Shown here: one piece after another, positions 35,581 to 46,924 of the stretch
How positions within the stretch are numbered: the stretch's first letter is position 1
Layout of the letters: every line of letters begins with the position of its first letter
NCBI RefSeq assembly: GCF_003589595.1
Contig: NW_020653945.1
Location: 4,267,618-4,331,617 of the forward strand
Direction: 5' to 3'
From: Hyposmocoma kahamanoa
Lineage: Eukaryota; Arthropoda; Insecta; Lepidoptera; Cosmopterigidae
Length of the DNA stretch: 64,000 bases
Notes under the pieces: generated by a model
Told to the model about the DNA's origin: nothing
The model's database searches: none
Seen by the model: the letters and a program-made list of their open reading frames with translations, nothing else
Translations under genes and position numbers: made by a program

Positions 35581-35994
35581 GCAAACATGCTAAAATAGCG
35601 ATTGTCTGGTATTTTACATGGTAAATAAACTACACAGCAAATAACGCGCCAGCTTCCTTTGACAGCATATCTTCGAATGTAGAGAGGGTTTTATTGTAAT
35701 TATTAGAGCTTAGAACACATATATTGTCCTTGTTAAGGTTAGTGGTATGTGAATCAGTCTTATTTATGTGTGGATTCCCAGTAATACTCAACGGTGCGTG
35801 AGTTTGGTTACGGGAGATTGTACGGGATCCATTGATCCTTTTGTTTTCCTTTACTGTTTTGCTAGGCATTGAGATAGCATCCTCACTGTTATCCGGGCTT
35901 TGTTTAGAGAAGTTAAATCCGGTTTTATTGTGTACTCTCTGTGTTTATGCGTTGATTGGCAAATATGTGACAATTTGGCGATTTTGCGCTCATA

Positions 35995-36378
35995 CATTGA
36001 AATTTTATTTTCTAATGCATGATTTTCTGATAGTTGGTTATCTAGCTCATTTTCAGTTGTTTCTAGTTTAGCTTTGAGTATCCGGATTTATTCTTTTAAA
36101 TCCTCAATTATGTCGTTGTTCAGTTGTATCGCCGGGCAACTTACGTTTTTGCGTAGTGGGGATATATTGGATAGAGATGAGTATGAGAGAGCGGTGGATG
36201 AGTTTGATTGAATCGATTCTTCTTCCTCATCACCATTGTTCGACAATAATTCAAATGAATTGCTGGTGGGTAAATTACATTTATCATTTCGTTTCATCCG
36301 TTGCGTAACATTGTCTACTTGGTTGTGGCTAAGTGCAGTACTGTGAATAAGATAGCCAGGTGCCTGAGCCGATGCCAA
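35995..36378 (-). pseudogene. LINE ORF1 fragment with coiled coil
   Basis: An acidic Ser-rich segment (NNGDEEEESIQSNSSTALSY), then NNDIIEDLKE, one in-frame stop, and a coiled coil continuing in the same frame (IRILKAKLETTENELDNQL, SENHALENKISMYERKIAKL). The heptad pattern suits a trimerising nucleic-acid-binding ORF1 protein. The stop looks like a single substitution. Confidence 0.55.
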
Positions 36379-37059
36379 GTTTAGCGCTGAGTGGCGGTGA
36401 GTAGACGAACCAATTTGACGATACGAGTACTGGCGCCTCAGGTGGCAAAAATTTTTTATTGTTTCTCTTGGTTAGTTTCTCTACCCGCCCATAGGTGGCG
36501 CTGGTGTCATATTTATTAAATGGGGGTGTATATGATACCTCTTTTTCAAATATAAATTCCTTAGTTATCGAGTATATCAACTTTCACTTGATTATCTAAG
36601 TTTATGTCACACTTTACTGACCTTAAGTAAGTTTCATGTACTTTCTTCTGTGTGGAAGTGCGGAAGCGTTGTTTTATGGCCAATGTTCTTGATGACCGTT
36701 GCAGATCTAAATTTTGTTTTATTTTTGCAATCTATGGGCCCTTGATCTTAATAACAATTGTACACGGTATTTATACAGTTTGTCACAGTATTCGATAAGA
36801 TTCACTCCTTGTAAATAACTAAAAATATTTTACGGCGACGACGATAAGTACTGGATCGATGTTATATCGTGGACGGTGGCGCCCTCCTCCTCTGTCGTGA
36901 ATCGTGACATGGAAACAGGCTAGACGCGAAAGTCGTCCAACGACAAATAAAACGTTACGACATAATGGGAACGCGCCCTTATAGGTACCGTTTGAATCAG
37001 AAACATCAGCTTATTCCAACAGTATATATAACTCAATATGACCAAAAGGGTCGCTTATC

Positions 37060-37395
37060 CCACTTTGCCTTTCAAGCGTCGGTTTATTTACAAAGAGCAA
37101 CCCCTAGAGTTTCTTGCTCATTCTTCTCAAGGGAATCTGCCCCACGAATGCGCAGTAGAATATTAATCAATATTTTTAATCAAGATGTTAAGTGTAATTT
37201 TCTTATATAGATTTTAAGACTTTCGTGGTTATTCACTAAATGATTATCACTAGTATCAGGTTTCTTACCACGGTATGGCTTCTTTTTATTTTCCCGATAT
37301 TTCGGAACGGTTGCACGCTCCATGGTCACGGGTTGACTCAGTCAAGTCAATCATGTAATTTTCTAGTCTATGAAATAAAGTTGTCTTTGACTTTA
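37060..37395 (+). mobile_element. LINE/RTE-type 3' tail split by a second repeat
   Basis: Matches 23455-23648 on both sides (CAAAGAGCAACCCCTAGAG, TTTCTTGCTCATTCTTCTC, GGGAATCTGCC ... CTATGAAATAAAGTTGTCTT) but is interrupted at about 37214-37365 by the Penelope-like fragment. Confidence 0.5.
37214..37372 (-). mobile_element. second-family Penelope-like tail fragment
   Basis: Minus-strand reading gives GTGACCATGGAGCGTGCAAC followed by CGTTCCGAAATATCGGG, the same layout (ACCATGG, then CCGAAA) as the other Penelope-like tails but a different sequence. It sits inside a LINE 3' tail (37060-37395). Confidence 0.4.
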
Positions 37396-37894
37396 ACTAA
37401 ACATGCACTACAGCCTACAAAAGGCTGGCAACCTTCTTTAAATTTTTCCACCTTTAACTGTAATTTTTTTTTCTTTCATATCAAGAGAATTTAGCCTATT
37501 TCCATAATTTAATGATGTGTAAATCTTTACAATTCTTTTCGATAAATAAAATGTTAAAACACTTTAAAAAATGTTTTAAGTAAATAAATGCTATTTAGTT
37601 AAGCTCAATTAATACAAACACAGCATGACCTCGTCCGTTTTACTTTCAGCAAAAAGAAAAAGATTTGCCGAGGTGAAAAATAACGGTCCCGTCCCGACAA
37701 AAATTCAAAGAAAGGATTTTCACGTGAAACTGAGAATTAAATTAAATTTGTCCGTCGCTTTTAAGTAACTTTGAAGAAGCGTTTGTAGGGTCACCGGTCG
37801 GCAGGCGCGGTTATATTGTTTACTGGATTTTAAAAATGCGTTAATTTTTACGCACGTTTACATTTTGCGATCTCCACCTAGCGTCGTATTCCTC

Positions 37895-38150
37895 ATTACG
37901 GGTCGTGGCTCCCCCGCATGACAAAGTTGTGCCATCTGTGATTGTCTTTAACATATATAGTGGAGCGCATCATGGAGACCCATGCTAAGAGCCGCACAAA
38001 CTTGGTCGGACCATCTTGTGGGACAGCGACCCGCCATACAGAGTTGTTCGAGGTTGTGCCCTTCTTTCGTGGCAATGTGACCAAAGAAATCAAGTATCCT
38101 ACGTAGACATAACCACTCATGCGAAGAACAAAGATCTATGTGCAAAACTT
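37895..38150 (-). mobile_element. RTE-clade LINE pol C-terminus
   Basis: Minus strand: LRRILDFFGHIATKEGHNLE, then GRCPTRWSDQVCAALSMGLH and DALHYI. FFGHIAR-KEGDNLEK and SPTRWSDQ are hallmark blocks after the reverse transcriptase in lepidopteran RTE elements. The copy has a deletion in the usual K-G-x-R-x-R-G spacer and is short. Confidence 0.7.
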
Positions 38151-38321
38151 CTTGTTCTTAGGACATTGTACAATTCGTTAGTTGTTCTTCGCTGTGGAAA
38201 CCAGTTCGATTTTATATTTCTGAAACGCAATATGATACAAAAATTCTGAAAACACCTATAGATAGGTCTTAGTTTGGATAACGAGATTATGTATTTATTC
38301 TATTTTTGCTGTACAATCACA

Positions 38322-38527
38322 TCAGGGGGTCTATCCTCGATCTCCGTGCGACATCCGTCAACACCGACGACCGCGAAACAATTACTATCAAATAAGTAAT
38401 ATTCGACAAAATTAAAAGACAAGTATCCAGTATGAAGCTTCATTCGCATCACGCGTCTTTTCATTTGGTCAAGTATTGCTTATTTGGCAGTAATTGTTTC
38501 GGACGGAGATCGAGAATAGACCCCCTG
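38322..38527. mobile_element. fold-back MITE
   Basis: Ends TCAGGGGGTCTAT and ATAGACCCCCTGA, with arms that keep matching (CTCGATCTCCGT, GAAACAATTACT, CAAATAAG) nearly to the centre. The left arm carries about 25 extra bases (GCGACATCCGTCAACACCG...). 206 bp. Confidence 0.75.
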
Positions 38528-38529
38528 AC

Positions 38530-38885
38530 TCTGTTCTTCGGAAGGGTCGATAAGATGGACAGTCTGGTGTGGACGTTAAGTTCCCGCAAAATTGAGTCCT
38601 TGGTGCGAAAATCAGTTCAACGGACTCCCAACATTTTCCTCCAGCACCACATTCCGAAGGCGTCAATGGGGTTACGTTCCGCCTTTTTAAGTGATATTTA
38701 GTGATAAATACTCTTTATTTTCATGACAATTTAGAGACAGCTTCGCGTAACTCGCGTATCGGTTCTAAATCTTTTTGGGTATATGGTTATATCACACGTT
38801 TTCCGCTAAGCGGCTAGTCGCGGATGCTGGTAGCGCATCTCTTATTTATTCAATTGAGTCAGTATACCATACACATTGACTACAT
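38530..38885. other. no gene seen
   Basis: Moderately GC-rich around 38530-38690 without an interpretable frame. Confidence 0.4.
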
Positions 38886-39145
38886 TCAACTGGTTCCGTG
38901 GCCGAACGGTTACCATGCCGGACTGCCACGCGGAGGTCCCAGGATTTCCCTGGTGAGTTTGAGTGTAATTTGTGGTTGTCTATGTGTGTGTCCATGGCAC
39001 CCGCGACAGAGGGTTTCCCTAATGCTATGTTGGGGGCTATGTCGAGTGTGTGCGTTATTATATTATATTATATTGACGCGGCCGTGACTTCAAAGTCGCG
39101 CGCGGCCATTCGCCCGCGGCTGGAAAATAGCACTTGATGAAATTC
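38886..39145 (+). repeat. tRNA-derived SINE, family 3
   Basis: Head TTCCGTGGCCGAACGGTTAC, GCCGGACTGCCACGCGGAGG; body GAGTGTAATTTGTGGTTGTC, GTGTGTCCATGGCACCCGCG, GAGTGTGTGCGTTATTATAT. Confidence 0.8.
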
Positions 39146-39782
39146 AAAATTAAAAGTTATGTTATATATAAACATACTTAGTAGTTTTATATCCACTTGC
39201 ACTAACCTTCAGTATATCTTAAACCAATGCTCAACACACAATGTATTAACTTAAATTCTTCTACGACTTCAGGTCTTCAATCAATGTTGAAGGCGGACTT
39301 AGTTTTAGAATGTCACGACCAAGAAGCTTAAACTTCGTGGTCTTCAAATAATAATGTTGAAAGAAAAAATCCTTTGTAATTAACCTTTTTGCACATACAA
39401 AGTTATCTGTTGCATATCATGGCCCACCAAAGTATAAAAACCATGCCCACGGCTTATAGAAATGACATATGAGTAGATTTGAATGGGTACTTTAAAATTG
39501 TATGTGTCGTGTTACTGTGTGTACTGGAATTATGGAATAAATAAATAAATCTATGTTTAGTGCAAAATATTTATGTGTTTTGAATTTATTGTTCATCACC
39601 TAGAGAACGGTATCAACAACAGACCACGCAGGGTTCACATACTAGTGTGATAATTTTTATTTTGTTACACATATTTACGTAATTATTTTAGTAACATATT
39701 TTCACATATTTATTTAGGTAACATATTTTTAATAGTGTGATAACACTTATCACCTAATTAGGGATTTCACACAATTAAAAAA

Positions 39783-39890
39783 CCATCATCATCATCTCGG
39801 CCCGTTAACACCCACTGCTGGGTATAGGCCTCCTCTTTTGCACGCCAGCTCAATAGGTCCTGTGCGAGTCTCATCCTCAAAATATATTTA
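39783..39890 (-). repeat. SINE/LINE tail fragment
   Basis: CATCATCATCATCTCGGCCC, CACCCACTGCTGGGTATAGG, CCTCCTCTTTTGCACGCCAG. Confidence 0.55.
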
Positions 39891-40032
39891 ATATCAAATC
39901 TTTGTTGCCCTATGTTAACCCCGTGGATTTAATTTAAATCTATTTTATTACAGACCATGTCATTCGAGTAAACATATGTAAGTAATCGATAAAATTATTG
40001 TCGACAAGAGTTTATTGTTATTATTACTATAG

Positions 40033-40135
40033 GAAATGAAACATTTTTTCGGATCTAATTCGCGTAAGTATGTTTTTTCAAAAAAAACCAACATTTCTGG
40101 GTCTTTACAGGTCCCGCCGCGATCATGGCCGAGAT
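40033..40135 (-). mobile_element. Penelope-like tail, degenerate copy
   Basis: The reverse complement carries GGGACCTGTAAAG, CCAGAAATGTTGGTTT, a TTTTTTGAAAAAACAT run, and CGCGAATTAGATCCGAAAAA, matching the 10928-11525 tail. Confidence 0.65.
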
Positions 40136-40394
40136 GATAAAGTTTACAGTTACGTCAAATCTTAATGCAAAACACCCTGCTCGGAACCATATTTACGAAA
40201 GTTATTAATTAATTTACCAAATAACGTTTCAATCGGGCTATTTGCGAATACTTTAACAATATTATTTATTTTACTAAACAAAATTTAGTGAATTAAAGGA
40301 ATTTAGAAATAAATTAAATGTTAGTGAGTAGTTCTACAGTCTTATGTCTGCTTAGGATTTTTTATCAGAGGAAAAACTGGATCCAATATTTAAT

Positions 40395-40675
40395 TTTTTT
40401 GTAATACTAAGTGATGGGACGGACAAGTTGTGCGCCTGGTGGAAAGCGACACGCCTGTCCATAACAGTAGTTGCTGTGCCACTTAGAGCTTTAAATTCAC
40501 AAAGATCTCAGTGGCACTGCCACAGAGTCTGTCACCCTGAGACATGAGATATAAGTCGACAAGTTCCAAGTGCCTGTAATTTCACCTGCTGGTGTTCACC
40601 CTTACCCTTCCAAACCGGAACGCAGTAATGCTCACATTACTGCTTGGCGGCAGAAATAGGTAAGGTTCAGAAGAA
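40395..40675 (-). repeat. family-1 retroposon, near full length
   Basis: TTTTTTTGTAATACTAAGTG, GGGACGGACAAGTTGTGCG, to TACTGCTTGGCGGCAGAAAT; the tip is missing. Confidence 0.75.
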
Positions 40676-40915
40676 ACTGTCTTCCCTATTTGAAATTGGG
40701 TTCTTTATTTTTATATATTTATATTACATTTTTAGGGAATCAAATTTTAAGGTATATAAGTAGTTACAATAATAAATACCTATAGATGACCAATTACCAG
40801 TTTCCACAAATAAGTTAAAGTAAAATTTTTCATTAGAACTGTGCAAACACTCAGAAGAAGGTAAATCAAATTCAAATTCAAAATTTAAAATTCCATTTAT
40901 CTGCCATACACAAAA

Positions 40916-41487
40916 AACATAAAACATATAAATGAAAAATCTAACACATAAATAGTAACCCCAGCGCGCATCCGCGCGGACTTGTCCGGTCAGCGAGACC
41001 ACGCGAGAGAACGCCCTCCTCCTCGGGCCAGCCTATCATCATCGGTCGGCCCCACAGACATATATCTAGATAGACGCCGCAATTGTACGTACTTCGCATG
41101 ACCAAAGTAAGTGAAATTCACTTATTTGCTGCTGTTACACCTCAGAACGCGCTCGACCGTTATCGTAGATAAACACCTGTTGAAAACGCGAAAAATGCAT
41201 AATTGTGCCATTATAATCGGCAAAAGCACCAAAACTGTGGGTAAACGGGTAAATAGAGACGTTTCCTTCCACGGGCAATTGATTTTGTAATCAGAAGATG
41301 CATAATTCATTTTAAAAACAATTATTTTGATTTTATATGAATTTCGAGAAAACAAATATGCATTCGAGTGTGTGGCTCATGATTTGTAATACGTTACTTG
41401 GTGCGATATATTTGTGATTTATTTGCCACACGCAAAAAAAAATAATTAAAAACATACAAATGAAAAATCTAACATATAAATAGTAAC
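40916..41487. repeat. pair of 40-bp direct repeats, ~530 bp apart
   Basis: ATATAAATGAAAAATCTAAC...ATAAATAGTAAC at about 40925-40960 and again at 41455-41487. The GC-rich piece between (40961-41050, then AT-rich) may be an insertion with the repeats as relics of its edges. Confidence 0.5.
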
Positions 41488-41884
41488 TAAAAACACAAAA
41501 CTGTATCTATGGTTACAGATATGTGGGGAGGATTCTGAGCTCAGTATATGCTGTATAACTTAGTTTGCACAGCACTGATTTTTAGCCAGAACCTCTCTGG
41601 CAGGAGCTGCGGTCTCACGTTTATGTCACAGGCAATTAATGGAACAAAATTAGTACAGACCTTGAATTAAGCTATTTGAGGAACGCGAAAGTAGAAAATA
41701 AAATAAAAATAAACTAATAATTTACACGATAAATACCGACAGCGATTGTCAAGTTTAAATTTCCTTAGATGATAAAAAGTGGAATAATAAGAAAGAACAG
41801 TTATCCTAAACAGAAACTTACAAAATAGGTACGTCTAAAATTTACAACATATTTTGATGATCCTGGGGTGATTCAGCATCTTCC

Positions 41885-42150
41885 ATTTGAGTAGTTATAT
41901 TATTATTTTTTTCAGTTTGGACTTAAAAGTTTGCTAGGACATACTTTCATGCAAGGGTGGTGGTAAATCATTCCAGATCTTGGCTGCTGCATGCTTAAAA
42001 CCCCCTCTAAAACCAGCAGTCGTATGACACGGAATACATAATAATAGTTGACTTTACTTAAGGAAAAGAATAGAAAAACTGATTTAATTTCAATATCCTC
42101 TCGCAGCATTCTAGATAGAAAACTGACTTCTTTGAAACGAAGTGATGGTA
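41885..42150 (-). mobile_element. LINE pol C-terminus
   Basis: Minus strand: CHTTAGFRGGFKHAAAKIWN, DLPPPLHESMS, one stop, then QTFKSKLKK. The FK..A...WN-(D/S)-LP...F...(L)K pattern is the usual end of CR1/L2-type reverse transcriptase ORFs. Confidence 0.6.
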
Positions 42151-42298
42151 AAACTACATAATACTTGGTATCATAAGTTCAAGCAAGTTGCACCGTTTCT
42201 GATGTGCAAATACTAGCACATCATTGTACAATTGGTATATTTTGTGAATAGCAGTCATATTTAAATGTCAATTGGATGCTGACAAGCATTAAAATGTC

Positions 42299-42483
42299 AA
42301 CCAATATGATTATAGTTTTGCGAAAATGGCACCTAACCTGAAAACTTCTGTTGTGCTTGTTGTGGTTGGGGAATTATGGTAATAAATTTCAACTACATTT
42401 ACACGTAAATTTTAGAACAAATTATCAAAAACAACAAAACATCTTTAGGTGCCATTTTCGCAAAACTATGTTCATATTGATTA
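42299..42483. mobile_element. MITE with 25-bp perfect TIR core
   Basis: ATAGTTTTGCGAAAATGGCA-CCTAA at 42312-42336 is exactly inverted at 42445-42469; similarity extends outward as CAATATGA. About 185 bp in all. No coding. Confidence 0.75.
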
Positions 42484-42839
42484 ACACGTTGTTGCATATC
42501 AACAACTAATTACAACATGAAATGTAAATTACAATTATGTGTATTTTCATTTTACAGGGGACCCGCGTCTAGTCGTGGGATATGAATTTATTTATACACA
42601 CGCGATCACATTCAGCTTCATTCCACCCTTTCGCTTTAACAAATAAGCATAATATTTTGGCAGCTAATCAAATTACAGTTTGAAACAAATTTCATAATTC
42701 ATTTACGAAATTAAGTTTCACACAGATAATACTACATAAGTAAGTCAACTTTGAATTGTCTTTATGGCTAATTTATAGTAATATTCATGTATTTTATTGC
42801 ATTAATTTTAGTAAATAGGTACATAACGTTCTTTGTATT

Positions 42840-43215
42840 AACAGTTATAACAAACTAGTGGAGTAATTTCACAAAAAATAATTAAATATCAATTCAATAA
42901 AAATTTAATTACAAATAGCTACATTTCTAACCAGGGCTGGTAGTTGTAAAGTTACGTAACTAGGTGGCGAAATACTTTCATTGATGTCTCATAGATGTCG
43001 CTACGGCTAAAAAGTCGTTGAAAACCAAATATAAAAAAACCGACAACAAGCACATAGAGAAATTCGTGAGGTCCGCTGGTTCGTTCCGTGGCTTAGTTAG
43101 CATAGCGTTTGCTAGAAGACGTCGGTTCGAATTCCCGCCGAATTTTTTCTAAGTGTTCGATCTTTGTATTAATAGTTATAACAAACTAGTAGAGTAATTT
43201 CACAAATTTTAAATA
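42840..43215 (+). repeat. SINE family 2, complete, with repeated tails
   Basis: Body CCAGGGCTGGTAGTTGTAAA, ATGTCGCTACGGCTAAAAAG, then GTTCCGTGGCTTAGTTAGCA (A box) and GACGTCGGTTCGAATTCCCG (B box). The tail TAACAAACTAGTAGAGTAAT is also found just upstream (42851-42880), so two copies are joined tail to body. Confidence 0.75.
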
Positions 43216-43971
43216 TATTCTTATCTTATATCTTTATATCTTCGGTGACATGCTGGCGTCTTTATCTTTCTTCGAAGAATGTAGTAACTAATTAGAAAGT
43301 GGGTAATTTTATTTGCACTTTATGTCAGCGAAATTTCATATGGTATTTCGTAGCCCCCGCAATCGAAACTGGAGGTCTACTCTCTTTCTTGAAAACGAAA
43401 TATCGTTAACGAACGATATTTAAACGAAGTTTCGTCAATAACTTTACTCTAATTCTTTTTCGGTCGGGCCCAAGAATTTCGTTGTCATTTACAATTTTCG
43501 TGAACGACTGGAATGAATGATATTGTGTAAGTCTTTTTTGATGTCAACTACGATAAATTACGGTTTTTACTTTAACTTCAAAATAATACAATTTTTTGCT
43601 TTATTTTTAAATTTTACATTTAATGTGTGGTTCATTAAGCATTTATTGTAATATTCATGCAGAAAACATAAAGAAACAAACAAAAAAATATTTTTGACGT
43701 AATTAGCCGAGACGTTATAAAATACCTACTCACTGTTATCAGATTTATTCGAACAATATTATTTCACGCAAATTATAGGAGGCAAAAAATATGACAACCA
43801 AAAATTTCCGTATATTATAAGCTATATTCTTTATATTGTATTCTTTTTAAACTTATCGTACATAATATTAGTTAATATTATTAATGTTATTTACCAAGAA
43901 CAAACATTGTTTTCGTCTCATATTGAACCAATAAAGGTTAGAGAAAAACTGTAGCTGCACGTGTTTTTGTG

Positions 43972-44410
43972 TCGACAGCTTCACCAAGTTTGGGGATGGT
44001 CAACCATGAACAAAATGTGACGACAAGTCCGGGTTCTAAAGATGTGCATGTTGACAACTTTGAGCGTCGTGTAGGTATGGTTCAGAATGAGCGTATTGTT
44101 GTGGATACCAGGACTTTACGATCCAGATGTTTCTTGAGACCACCCGTTACTTCACAGCATCATGACTCTTCCAAAGAGGGTACGTCGATAAAAGGGGCTA
44201 ACTCTTCTCCAAATGCCTCAAAATGGAAAGAGGTCATGAAGACCGAAATGAAGGCTTTGTCCAATAATAAAACTTCGACTTTTTGACAAGTCTGAATACG
44301 GAGTGTTAAGCGTTAACAATACTCAGTATAACAGGTTCAAACGAAGAAGTAGAGATATATTCAAACAAACAAGTAGCTGATATTTTCAGCTAAACCTCTA
44401 TCACCTCTTG
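43972..44410 (+). pseudogene. Ty1/copia-type pol remnant
   Basis: NASKWKEVMKTEMKALSNN, then KTSTF: the W-x-E-A-M..E..AL..N-x-T-W block at the start of copia reverse transcriptase. After a large deletion it continues (44340-44450, two frames) as NKQVADIF-S and AKPLSPLVFKKARDLL, the VAD-(I)-(L)-TK-PL end of copia RNase H. Only the edges of pol survive. Confidence 0.65.
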
Positions 44411-44586
44411 TTTTTAAAAAGGCTAGAGATCTTTTGTTTTATATCTGCTAAGTTTTGTGTCATAGTTTCTTTAATGCTTGTTGTCAATTATTTGTTGAGG
44501 TATGTGTGTTTAGAAATGGTATAAGTGTTAAGTTATTTAAATAATCTTTCCTTTTGTGTTTAAAACGTACTATTATTGAGGGGGGC

Positions 44587-45162
44587 TGTTGGAATTTCAA
44601 TAAAAGTAGTTCGGTTTCTGAATAGACAATAGTGGTGTAGCCTATTTTCCTACACATATTTTTATAACTTCCAAAATGCATATTGTCCATTTTTAACTTT
44701 ACGCTGCTTATCTTTATTTCTGTATTTTTATCTATATTACAACACTACACATAGAACTATTCACACTACACTATTCACAATTCATAATTACCAGTCCGTC
44801 GATGTTAAAAATAATTCGCACTCCATCGATAACTTCCGTATCGACATCACCCCATCTCTAGTACCGCGCAGGGTATATAACGTTATGTACCCTGACAGCG
44901 TGCCGGCGCGCACGCAGTGGTCAAAGTAAGTAGTCACAGCCTTACATTGAGTGTACGTCTCTCGCCTTGCAATTTCGCCGGCGCGAACTATCGTACCTAC
45001 GGCATTTTGTATTTGCTTTTGCTTGTATTTTTAATAACATAACTCTAGCTATTTCATTGTTTCTTCCGAACTCTGTGCCCGTGCTTGTGCTTATGTTTTC
45101 TATCCATTGTGCCTTCTAAACCGTTGTGTATTTCAACATTTGGTGTGCTGGACATTATAACA
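44587..45162 (+). mobile_element. copia-type 3' LTR
   Basis: Directly after a polypurine tract (GAGGGGGG-C, 44578-44586) the sequence starts TGTTGGAATTTC and ends ACATTATAACA, giving TGTT...AACA inverted ends over 576 bp. A TATA-type promoter (GGGTATATAACG, about 44874) with GC-rich downstream sequence fits an LTR promoter. No matching 5' LTR is seen, so the 3' edge is inferred. Confidence 0.6.
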
Positions 45163-46330
45163 CCGTAATTGTGAGTTGGTCTTTTTATTTACAATACCTG
45201 GTAGATACATACCCGCGTGCCATAGACCAGAATATAAAATAACTATATAAATACCACAGTGTCATAAGAAAAATAATATACCTACTACTGTCATTCTTAC
45301 TTAGCAAAATAATGTACAACTTTACCTAAAATTATATGTAAATATATTATTAAAACTCCACTTTCATTCCAGTAATCCTAAATCTTCACTAAATTACAAC
45401 TATATTTACAAATAAATATGAAAATGAAGGCATTTTAAGCACTTGGCGAGATTTCTCGTAATCATTAGGTATCTCCTAAAAAATGTAATACAGTATAGTA
45501 GAACTTTATTTTGTACATGTTTTCCGAAATTTGCACTAACACTCTTGTTCTTCGGCCAGCATGAGCATGAGCTTGAGCTGAAGAAACGGCTAATTCAGAG
45601 GCAACCTTCTTTCAGCTTGGAGTTTATTTACTCCCAACTCGAGAACAACAATCGTGTGCTCGTTTCCATAAACGTTTTTCTTTTGAAAGTGATAAGAGCA
45701 CTATTTCTTGGCACTAGCCTTCAAATAGAAATGTGCAATGTGATATGTGATGTTGGTTGCACTGGCGACGACGACGGTTTTTCCTACGCTCTGAACGTTC
45801 TTCAGGCAGAGACTCGATCAACGAAAGCATTGTTGCAGTTATTTCAATCAAATTTTTAACAAAATTCACATTTAAGAAAATCAAAAGGTAGCACTATTAG
45901 TTTCGTCAATTTGACATTATAATTCCGAAGAATTATCTGTCAAAATCAAATTTTCGTCCGGATGTTTAGGAATTAGAGTAAGGTGACAAAAAACTAAACG
46001 TCAAACAATTTTCGTTCCAACGAAATTTCGCATTGAAATGGAATTGTGGTAAGAAACATGCGAAACTTCGAACGAAATTTCGTTTTTCGTTGAAAAAGAG
46101 TAGACCTCCTGCTCCTTATGGTAAGCACCAACGCCGTGATCCGCAATACGCTTACGCCCACTCCTTTTTTTCTGTCGGAAGAGCCTTTACTGGCCCAATG
46201 TATGCACTTTGTTGAATAAAAAAAATAAAAATCCAATTGAATCTTCTCCGACATATCGATGGTTTTTTAGAACGACGACCTTTCTCAAAAACACCTAATT
46301 GATAATGAAGATGGTATATAAAAAAAAAGC

Positions 46331-46445
46331 TTTAAATCGCAAAGATCTGAGAGGAACTACATTACGCCCGTCACCCTGAAACATAAATTGACAAGTTCCA
46401 TATGCCATGTGTGATTTCACCCGCACCCCTACCCTAAGGCGCGGC
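46331..46445 (-). repeat. family-1 retroposon, middle fragment
   Basis: GCTTTAAATCGCAAAGATCT, CGCCCGTCACCCTGAAACAT, CACCCGCACCCCTACCC. Confidence 0.65.
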
Positions 46446-46454
46446 TGCAATGCC

Positions 46455-46882
46455 ACAAAGGCGCCACTACAGTGCTTCTAGAAGAGTCTAATTTGAAGGA
46501 ACCCTTACCAACAATTCAAAAGTAGAACAGAGACAATATTAATGAAATGAAAAATAAATAAATAAAAAAAATTTTAGGTTTTTTTTTTATAATACCAAGT
46601 AACGGGACGAATGAGTCGTGCGCCTGGTGGTAAGCGACACGCCTGTCCATAACAGTTGCAGTGCCACTCAGAGCTTTCAATGATAATGATCTAAGGGACA
46701 CTGCCACTGCGCCGCCCTACACGCTGAGACATAAGTTGACAAGTCCCATGTGCCTGTAATTTCACCAGTACCCGGATCCTTCCAAACCGGAACGCAGTAT
46801 TGCTCACATTACTGCTTGGCGGTAGAAATAGGTAAAGTGGCAGTACTTCCCACGACGAACTCTCACAGCAAGCACTACTGCT
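46455..46882 (-). repeat. composite repeat: flank plus family-1 retroposon
   Basis: 46460-46560 (CAGTGCTTCTAGAAGAGTCT, GGAACCCTTACCAACAATTC, CAATATTAATGAAATGAAAA) followed by a family-1 copy (46578-46880). The same pair in the same order occurs at 49918-50410, so the flank and retroposon moved or were duplicated together. Confidence 0.65.
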
Positions 46883-46918
46883 ATTTACTAGCAGTAGTGC
46901 TTGCTGTGAGAGTTCGTC
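46854..46918. repeat. perfect 29-bp palindrome, 7-base loop
   Basis: Left arm GACGAACTCTCACAGCAAGC... (46854-46882), loop ATTTACT, right arm the exact inverse (46890-46918). It sits at the 5' tip of the family-1 copy, so the retroposon end has been copied back in inverted form. Confidence 0.95.
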
Positions 46919-46924
46919 CCACTT

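Larger units (their letters stand above)
34440..36380 (-). mobile_element. degenerate LINE: ORF1, endonuclease, reverse transcriptase
   Basis: Minus-strand order from 36380 down: ORF1 with an acidic Ser-rich stretch and coiled coil, a shortened endonuclease domain, reverse transcriptase palm, then thumb region to 34440. The layout is that of CR1/Jockey-like LINEs. Frameshifts, stops, an internal deletion around 35600-35650 and a 78-bp insertion (34826-34903) show it is dead. Confidence 0.8.
43371..46109. mobile_element. long-TIR element apparently hosting the copia remnant
   Basis: 43371-43456 and 45970-46109 are related inverted repeats: outer tips GGAGGTCTACTCT and AGAGTAGACCTCC, inner parts CGAAGTTTCG and TTACTCTAATTC with its complement. 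The copia remnant sits between them. The frame 45443-45859 also lies inside (138 codons from a TTG) and is unrecognised. The superfamily is uncertain. Confidence 0.45.

Noticed and set aside
45443..45859. 138-codon ORF as a host gene
   Set aside because: Starts at TTG, shows no domain, lies inside a long-TIR element, and a frame of this length is plausible by chance in 64 kb.
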